In this document: positions 59,401 to 64,000 of the stretch, in pieces
Numbering within the stretch: position 1 is the first letter of the stretch
Layout of the letters: every line of letters begins with the position of its first letter
NCBI RefSeq assembly: GCF_020171465.1
Contig: NZ_JAIUZR010000003.1
Span: forward strand, 806,001-870,000
DNA length: 64,000 bases
Direction of reading: 5' to 3'
Origin: Lutimonas saemankumensis
GTDB lineage: Bacteria > Bacteroidota > Bacteroidia > Flavobacteriales > Flavobacteriaceae
The notes under the pieces: model-generated
The model's input: the letters and a program-made list of their open reading frames with translations, nothing else
Database searches by the model: none
Told to the model about the DNA's origin: nothing
Position numbers and translations under genes: made by a program

Positions 59401-60173
59401 GACTCATCGTAATTCCATTCCGCAGTTGTATTTACAGGAAAAACATAGGCATACTTTTTATATTCCTGGGCAACCGTGTTTGTGTTGACAGTACTTTGTG
59501 GAAGCATGGCCATCGACCAGTAATTTTTACCATTTAAGGCTGAGGTATACGTTGAGCCCGACAAAGACCAGGAACTTCCCGAAGGGGCGTAAAACACAAA
59601 ATCTGCACCATGGGAGGCATCTTTAATTATGAGCATTTCGCCTTCAACCGATGCAATTCCTGAATTCACTTTGATTTCAACTACATCATCAATTTCTTTT
59701 TCGAAATAAATAAAAGGCATTCCTATACCCGAAGTTGCCATTAATTCATGGGCATTGTCTTTCCAGTTCATGGTGACCGTCCAGTCGGAATAATCAGAAA
59801 CTGTCGCTTTTGAAGCGCTTAATCCTGAAAGTCTTACTTCTATCGGTGCGGAATCCCCAATGGGTCCCCAGGGAATATAGGTTACAATGAGACCCTGATT
59901 GGTTGTTTTCAAGGTCATGGGGTAATTGAATAAATTATCGGCATGGTTTTCCTTGATCAGCGTTGACCACCAATCGTTTGTCGGAACCGGTTTTCCTGCC
60001 GCATTTCCACTTAATTGAGGAGATCCCGAGGGAAACCCATTTCTTCCTGCGGCATCGGTCCCGGGAAATGAATCTGAATAACTTCCGCCCCCTACATTGA
60101 CCTGAGCAGTAAGGAATATTGTGTTGGATAAAAAAAAGAAAAGTATGACTTTTAAAAGGGTAATTTTGTGCAT
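56448..60173 (-). CDS. Secreted GH81 endo-beta-1,3-glucanase with CBM modules and T9SS tail
   Basis: A 1241-residue multi-domain enzyme. Order: signal peptide (ends FLTAQ; ATG at 60173 preferred to a TTG 63 bases upstream); GH81 catalytic region (~30-740); Ig-like linker domain; CBM6 (~850-975, DTFEGGIGQNITYF to GEFNLGKMTF); and a CBM-like beta-sandwich (~990-1160). The GH81 region has NDWWSTLIKENHA, DHHFHWGYFIHAAAFME, and the acid Glu segment NGFATFPQGNDQEST. The end is a type IX secretion sorting domain with IRIYPNPATNIIYLE and RIEIYSILGQKV. It should hydrolyse laminarin-type beta-1,3-glucan outside the cell. Confidence 0.93.
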   Translation of the reverse strand: MHKITLLKVILFFFLSNTIFLTAQVNVGGGSYSDSFPGTDAAGRNGFPSGSPQLSGNAAGKPVPTNDWWSTLIKENHADNLFNYPMTLKTTNQGLIVTYIPWGPIGDSAPIEVRLSGLSASKATVSDYSDWTVTMNWKDNAHELMATSGIGMPFIYFEKEIDDVVEIKVNSGIASVEGEMLIIKDASHGADFVFYAPSGSSWSLSGSTYTSALNGKNYWSMAMLPQSTVNTNTVAQEYKKYAYVFPVNTTAEWNYDESSSKLITTFNVATDVKEGSESKVLLGLLPHQWDNLSAASATPEEYNYETVRGALKTLNGNSFTVENTFKGILPTLPNLVHFSSDYSPADLNSKISQIENDALATWTDSYNEGQVMNRLIQTARIADQIGNTQARDNMIATIKERLEDWLTYQSGEVAFLFYYNDNWSSMLGYPAGHGQDNNINDHHFHWGYFIHAAAFMEQFEPGWAEKWGDMIRLLIRDAASDNRNDAMFPFLRNFSPYAGHSWANGFATFPQGNDQESTSESMQFASSLIHWGTITEDDAIRDLGIYIYTTEQTAIEEYWFDMYKRNFGPTQQYSLVSRVWGNSYDNGTFWTADIAASYGIEMYPIHGGSLYLGHNQDYANSLWTEITANTGILQNEENPNLWHDTYWKYLSLIDPQSALDLYESYPERNLKFGISDAQTYHWLHAMKALGTVDPSVTANYPVAVAFKENGQMTYAAHNYSDSDLTVSFSDGFKLQVPANSMATNRDLNVSGVITADSYQIDENESVELKVSAEGSGITKVEFYNDDILLGEDLSAPYELGLSNLDLGIYSVFAKVYVGSDFNVTNVITIHVGSQVPYLGTPNTVPGTIEAGHYDTFEGGIGQNITYFDSSADNQGGFRPVEYVDASTDVNEGATLGWITAGEWLEYTIDVQTTGCYDLNLRYASGNNGGGGPFYFEVDGEKVSPDIVMATTGGWGNWNSKVSSIKLTKGVHILRLSVTNGEFNLGKMTFTYNSEICVPVEIGLPFDFETSPVTSDFNNFNGGTATVEPVTAPQDLNNNSINLAKIVRDGGDIWAGAFLNLQGGLDFTSAKYLTLKLWTEAPVGTTVRMKLEQQTNPGSFAELDVLTKESGEWETLSWDFSNLGATLYDRIVFMFDFGNTGDGSSSSTFYFDDVDQVATLSAKEFLDGSIRIYPNPATNIIYLETSGINELTRIEIYSILGQKVLEQKSDLKMVNVDSLIRGIYFLKAYNGKSYTTVKIIKK

Positions 60174-60224
60174 TCGGATTTTATTTGGATCGGGACCGAA
60201 GTTAGTCTTTAGCCTGAGGCTGAG

Positions 60225-60232
60225 CAAAAATA
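60225..60232 (-). promoter_or_regulatory. Promoter -7 box of the GH81 gene
   Basis: TATTTTTG on the minus strand, a full TAnnTTTG match, about 52 bases before the ATG at 60173. No correctly spaced TTG is present. Confidence 0.45.
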
Positions 60233-60384
60233 ACACCTATACAAAAACTATACAGAATTGATTTACGCCAGAAAAATATACCTGGTAATCAAGCATTTGA
60301 AATTTAGCACCTAAATATTCCCATTCAGATCGATTTTTTAAAATAAGATTTGAGAATTTCAGCATAACCCTTAGTTTAGCCTTC

Positions 60385-61203
60385 ATGAGTTCAGATCTTA
60401 AAAATGCGAATTTACTTTTTCAGGGATATGTCAATACCGGCCTGTTGTGGAATCATGATTCTGTCTTTGGACTCAGGCAATTTGGCCCCAAAACCAATCT
60501 GAATTCAATAAATTCGGAATTTCTTTCTACTAATCTGCGATTGGGAAAACTCGTAGAACGATTTGTGATCCATACGCTGCAGCAAAACGAAAACATAGAA
60601 ATTTTTAAGGAAAATATTCAGGTAAAGAAGGGTAAAGTGACCATCGGTGAGCTGGACTGCCTGCTCAAACAGAATGAAACTCCCATTCATTTAGAAGTTA
60701 TTTACAAATTTTATTTGTACGACCCTCATTATGGTAAATCTGAACTTGATCATTGGATTGGCCCTAACAGAAATGACTCTCTCATTCAAAAATTGAATAA
60801 ACTCAGGGACAAACAACTGCCGTTACTTTTTAAACCTGATGCGCTGCCTGTTTTAAATAAACTTGGAATCGATAGAAAGAAACTTGAGCAAAGGGTCCAT
60901 TTTAAGGCTCAGTTATTCCTTCCCTTAGATTTGAGTTCGGATCAAATTGAAATTTTGAATAAGTCATGTTTGTCTGGAAATTATATTCCTTTTGCCGATA
61001 TTGATCATTTTAAGAACTGTGAGTTTTATATTCCTTCCAAGCTGGGCTGGCTCATGGAGATTCAAAATGACGTGGAATGGCTCTCTTTTCCAGAATTCCG
61101 GAAAGATGTAAGTCGGTTTATGGTTCAAAAACGTTCTCCACTGTGCTGGGTCAAATATCCCGATGGAAAAATGCAAAAACTCTTTGTGGTTTGGTGGAAC
61201 TGA
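60385..61203 (+). CDS. DUF1853-family protein
   Basis: A 272-residue protein without signal peptide. Its layout, LGKLVERFVIHTLQQNENIEIFKENIQVKKGKVTIGELDCLLK, and HLEVIYKFYLYDPHYG, fits the DUF1853 family. The E...ELDCLL...HLEVIYKF spacing is reminiscent of a PD-(D/E)xK nuclease core. The function of the family is unknown. It diverges from the GH81 gene and converges on the oxidoreductase gene (three-base gap). Confidence 0.82.
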   Translation: MSSDLKNANLLFQGYVNTGLLWNHDSVFGLRQFGPKTNLNSINSEFLSTNLRLGKLVERFVIHTLQQNENIEIFKENIQVKKGKVTIGELDCLLKQNETPIHLEVIYKFYLYDPHYGKSELDHWIGPNRNDSLIQKLNKLRDKQLPLLFKPDALPVLNKLGIDRKKLEQRVHFKAQLFLPLDLSSDQIEILNKSCLSGNYIPFADIDHFKNCEFYIPSKLGWLMEIQNDVEWLSFPEFRKDVSRFMVQKRSPLCWVKYPDGKMQKLFVVWWN

Positions 61204-61206
61204 AAA

Positions 61207-62175
61207 TTAAACCTTTAAAACAGCGCTACCCACTTTGTGGCCCCCGTCAACATGTTTGTAAGCCTCTACAATTTCTGATAATTCAAAAGTTTGTCCGATT
61301 ACTGGTTTTATATGATCCTGTTCAATAAGTTCTGCCACCGCTTTTAAGTCTTCTTTTTTGAATAATACCACCCCGGCAACTACTTTTTTGGCACCTGAAA
61401 AGGACGTAGATAAGACCTGGCCATATTCCTTTATTCCGGCTGCTGCCAAAAGCAAAACCCCCTTACTATTCAAGGAATCCCTGCATTTTGAGAAATCAAG
61501 TTTACCAACTGTATCATAGATGATATCATAGGTGTCACCATTTTTGGTAAAATCGGTGGTCTTGTAATCTATAACATGGTCAGCACCAACAGATTTAACC
61601 AGACCAACATTTGATGTACTACAGACCCCGGTTACTTCCGCGCCAAAATATTTTGCCAATTGAACCGCGTATATTCCCAAGGCACCTGAAGCACCATTGA
61701 TTAGAATCTTTTGACCTTTCTTTACCTTTCCAAAATCTCTCAGGTATTTTAAAGAAGTCATAGCACCAAAAGGAATCGAAGCTGCCTCATCATGTGATAG
61801 CTTTTCAGGTTTATGAAGTATTGCTGCTTTCTCTTTGATCACGAGATATTCTGCATGACATCCGAAATCTTCTTTGGATCCAAAAACTGCATCGCCTTTG
61901 CTGAACCCGCTTACTTTGTCTCCCACCTGTTCGATTATTCCCGAAAACACTACCCCTAAAACAGGTTTTTTCGGGCCCTTAAACCCAAACATAAGTTTTG
62001 TAATAAATTTAAATCCAAACGGGACGTTCAACCCTCTGATTCTGGCATCCCCGGAGGTTACAGGAGCTGCAATAACCTTGACAAGGATTTCATTTTCTTT
62101 CGGTACCGGCTTATCGATCTCCTGAATCATGGCAACTTCAGGGGGCCCATATTTTTTTGTAATAACTGCTTTCAT
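61207..62175 (-). CDS. Zinc-free MDR quinone oxidoreductase-like NAD(P) enzyme
   Basis: A 322-residue medium-chain dehydrogenase/reductase. N-terminal GroES-like domain MKAVITKKYGPPEVAMIQEI; LGVVFSGIIEQVG; Rossmann motif INGASGALGIYAVQLAKYFGAEVTGVCS; and the C-terminal VDGGHKVGSAVLKV. The Cys/His ligands of zinc alcohol dehydrogenases are absent, so it is probably a quinone oxidoreductase or enoyl-type reductase using NADPH. It diverges from the SLC12-like transporter gene. Confidence 0.87.
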   Translation of the reverse strand: MKAVITKKYGPPEVAMIQEIDKPVPKENEILVKVIAAPVTSGDARIRGLNVPFGFKFITKLMFGFKGPKKPVLGVVFSGIIEQVGDKVSGFSKGDAVFGSKEDFGCHAEYLVIKEKAAILHKPEKLSHDEAASIPFGAMTSLKYLRDFGKVKKGQKILINGASGALGIYAVQLAKYFGAEVTGVCSTSNVGLVKSVGADHVIDYKTTDFTKNGDTYDIIYDTVGKLDFSKCRDSLNSKGVLLLAAAGIKEYGQVLSTSFSGAKKVVAGVVLFKKEDLKAVAELIEQDHIKPVIGQTFELSEIVEAYKHVDGGHKVGSAVLKV

Positions 62176-62275
62176 ACTCCTATGACGTCATGCCCTTGTT
62201 TTTGTTACAACCAATGGTCCCTGTATTTTCATTTAAATTAGTAAATTACTCCGCCAAACCGATAGGATCCCATTT

Positions 62276-64000
62276 ATGAACAACGAACCTAAAACCATTA
62301 AAAAATTTGGAACCTTTGGCGGGGTTTTTACGCCTACTCTGCTCACAATTCTTGGAGTCATCATGTATCTGCGTCTCGGGTGGGTTGTAGGTAATGCGGG
62401 GCTTCTTGGGGCCTGGCTGATCATAATTATCTCATTTCTAATTACATTGTGTACGGCCTTGTCCATGTCTGCAATTACAACAAATATTCGTATCGGTGCC
62501 GGGGGCGCTTATGCCATTGTGTCCCAGGCCCTGGGCCTTGAAGTTGGGGGAAGCCTGGGAATTCCTCGATATATTTCACAGGGATTGGCCGTTACCATGT
62601 ACATTTTTGGTTTTAGAGAAGGTTGGCTTGGTATATTTCCGGAGCACAATGCTTTTTTAGTAGATATTATTGTCTTTGTCATTTTGTATACCATTGCCTA
62701 TATCAGTGCGAATCTGGCCATAAAGACTCAATATTTCATTATGGCTGTTATCGTTTTATCTCTTGTTTCAATAACCATAGCGGCTTATGAAGGGTCTATG
62801 ACCATTCCAACCAGCGACGCTTTAAGCTGGGGATCCTTTAAGGGATCTATGGAGAATAATTTCAGCGGCAGCAATTTCTGGATTGTTTTTGCGGTTTTTT
62901 TCCCCGCGGCAACCGGTATCATGGCAGGAGCCAATATGTCCGGGGAACTGGAAAAGCCCAAACGAAGTATACCGCGAGGTACGCTGTGGGCCATAGGAGT
63001 CAGTTTTGTGATCTATATGCTTCTTGCTTTTTGGATCTCAAGAAGTGCCACTGAAGAAGAACTTTTAACCGATTATTATATTATGGTAGACAAGGCCTTT
63101 TTTGGCCCATTGGTTATCGCAGGTATCCTGGGAGCCACTTTTTCATCAGCACTGGCTTCCATAGTAGGCTCCTCGAGGATTCTTTTTGCCATGGGTGAAC
63201 ACAGGGTCCTTCCCTACTCCGGATTTCTGAGTGGCCAGAGTAAGAACGGACAACCCAGAAACGCCATGATCATAACCGGCCTTCTTATATTTCTAACCCT
63301 TTTATTAAGGAATATCAATGCTGTGGCACCTTTGGTGACACTTTTCTTTTTGATCACCTATGCCATGATCAATATTGTGGTAATTATTGAACAGAACCTG
63401 GGCCTGATCAGTTACCGGCCAATATTCAAAATACACAACTGGGTTCCATGGTTTGGGCTGTTTTCTTCTGTCTTTGCCATGTTTATTATTAATCCATCCA
63501 TCAGTTTGATCTCGATCGTTATTGTATTGATGGTATACTGGTATTTATCCAGACAAAATTTAGAGACTCCTTTTGAGGATGTTCGTTCGGGACTTTTTGT
63601 TTCTTTTGCTGAATGGGCGGCTAAACATACCTGGGGTATGAAAAAAATGCAACAACGTGCATGGAAGGCTAATCTGATTGTACCTGTCAGGGATGTCAAC
63701 GGTTTAAAGGGAAATTTTGAATTCCTGCGAAATATTGCCAAACCAAGGGGCTCGATCAAATTATTGGGAATAGAACCATTTTCAGCCTCGAGTTCCCTGG
63801 CTTCAGAACTCGAAGCAATTTCAGCAGCGTTTCGAGAAAAGGAAGTGTTTTCATCTTCATCAGTCATTCATACCGAAGAGTTTGCCAAAGGAATCAATAA
63901 CAGTAATCAGGCGCTTCAAGGAGCCTTCTTCAGGCCCAACATTGTGTTTCTAAACCTGCAGGATCATGATAATTATGAAACTGAGTTAAGACCCGTTATG
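62276..64000 (+). CDS. SLC12-type cation-chloride cotransporter-like permease (partial)
   Basis: At least 575 residues; the gene is cut by the window end. Its opening TIKKFGTFGGVFTPTLLTILG and GVIMYLRLGWVVGNAG is the hallmark of the SLC12 Na-K-Cl/K-Cl cotransporter branch of the APC superfamily. FFPAATGIMAGANMSGELEKPKRSIPRGTL is the family's conserved sixth-helix region. About 12 helices end near residue 420; a cytoplasmic domain follows (QRAWKANLIVPVRD..). Complete bacterial members are often 700 residues or more. The start at ATG 62276 is the only one with the complete N-terminal motif. Confidence 0.88.
   Translation, partial: MNNEPKTIKKFGTFGGVFTPTLLTILGVIMYLRLGWVVGNAGLLGAWLIIIISFLITLCTALSMSAITTNIRIGAGGAYAIVSQALGLEVGGSLGIPRYISQGLAVTMYIFGFREGWLGIFPEHNAFLVDIIVFVILYTIAYISANLAIKTQYFIMAVIVLSLVSITIAAYEGSMTIPTSDALSWGSFKGSMENNFSGSNFWIVFAVFFPAATGIMAGANMSGELEKPKRSIPRGTLWAIGVSFVIYMLLAFWISRSATEEELLTDYYIMVDKAFFGPLVIAGILGATFSSALASIVGSSRILFAMGEHRVLPYSGFLSGQSKNGQPRNAMIITGLLIFLTLLLRNINAVAPLVTLFFLITYAMINIVVIIEQNLGLISYRPIFKIHNWVPWFGLFSSVFAMFIINPSISLISIVIVLMVYWYLSRQNLETPFEDVRSGLFVSFAEWAAKHTWGMKKMQQRAWKANLIVPVRDVNGLKGNFEFLRNIAKPRGSIKLLGIEPFSASSSLASELEAISAAFREKEVFSSSSVIHTEEFAKGINNSNQALQGAFFRPNIVFLNLQDHDNYETELRPVM

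Noticed and set aside
62233-63867. Several minus-strand ORFs over the transporter region
   Set aside because: They are antisense to a continuous plus-strand SLC12-like reading frame that runs from 62276 to the window end.

Overview
The window is 64 kb of chromosome from a member of the Bacteroidota, most likely a marine Flavobacteriaceae. The signs are moderate-to-low GC, Bacteroidota-type promoters (TTG, about 19-20 bases, TAnnTTTG), almost no Shine-Dalgarno sequences, many Cys-anchored lipoproteins, a secreted GH81 glucanase with a type IX secretion tail, a fused E1 alpha/beta 2-oxoacid dehydrogenase and an ABC permease/M1 peptidase fusion. I saw no transposase, integrase, prophage, CRISPR array or rRNA. 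It reads as a stable core/accessory mosaic.

Layout. 0-12 kb: a serine hydrolase, a PPK2 polyphosphate kinase, several unrecognised lipoproteins and membrane proteins, a GDSL hydrolase, a 34-residue membrane peptide, an aldo/keto reductase, a translationally coupled SDR plus ERG4/ERG24-type sterol reductase pair, and a VOC protein. 11.7-16.3 kb: a polyamine operon (arginine decarboxylase, agmatinase, deoxyhypusine-synthase-like enzyme, small acidic protein). Upstream of it lies an 800-base gene-free stretch holding four tandem 81-base units, each with two conserved hairpins, ending at tRNA-Arg(TCT). 16.4-20.5 kb: small hypotheticals and a lipoprotein of four CHRD repeats plus a cupredoxin domain. 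20.5-24.4 kb: tRNA-Leu(GAG), tRNA-Lys(TTT), shikimate kinase, a phosphoribosyltransferase, a methyltransferase and an S4 protein. 22.9-28.2 kb: two paralogous S41 lipoproteases opposite an ECF sigma factor, a putative anti-sigma protein and two DUF4252 proteins. 28.3-33.2 kb: an M1 aminopeptidase, an XRE regulator facing an M14 metallopeptidase across a palindromic operator cluster, and an Lrp regulator. 33-43.9 kb: branched-chain-type E1, a lipocalin/OmpA pair, an XdhC/MobA/TauE set, and a disaccharide locus (GPH transporter, GH94 phosphorylase, DUF1080 protein). 44-49.7 kb: SRAP and exonuclease/GIY-YIG repair genes, a CPXCG protein, Bcr-type efflux, an alpha/beta hydrolase and a Cys-rich metal-binding lipoprotein. 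49.8-56.4 kb: ABC-M1 fusion and its ATPase, divergent from a LytS/LytTR two-component system. 56.4-64 kb: GH81, DUF1853, a quinone-oxidoreductase-like enzyme and an SLC12-like transporter cut by the window end.

The most unusual items are the XRE/M14 operator cluster, the tandem hairpin array before the polyamine operon, the repeated metallothionein-like lipoprotein, the CHRD-cupredoxin fusion and the sterol-reductase pair. Many upstream TTG-initiated extensions are possible here. Where a promoter box or signal peptide decides, I moved the start to the internal ATG and say so.
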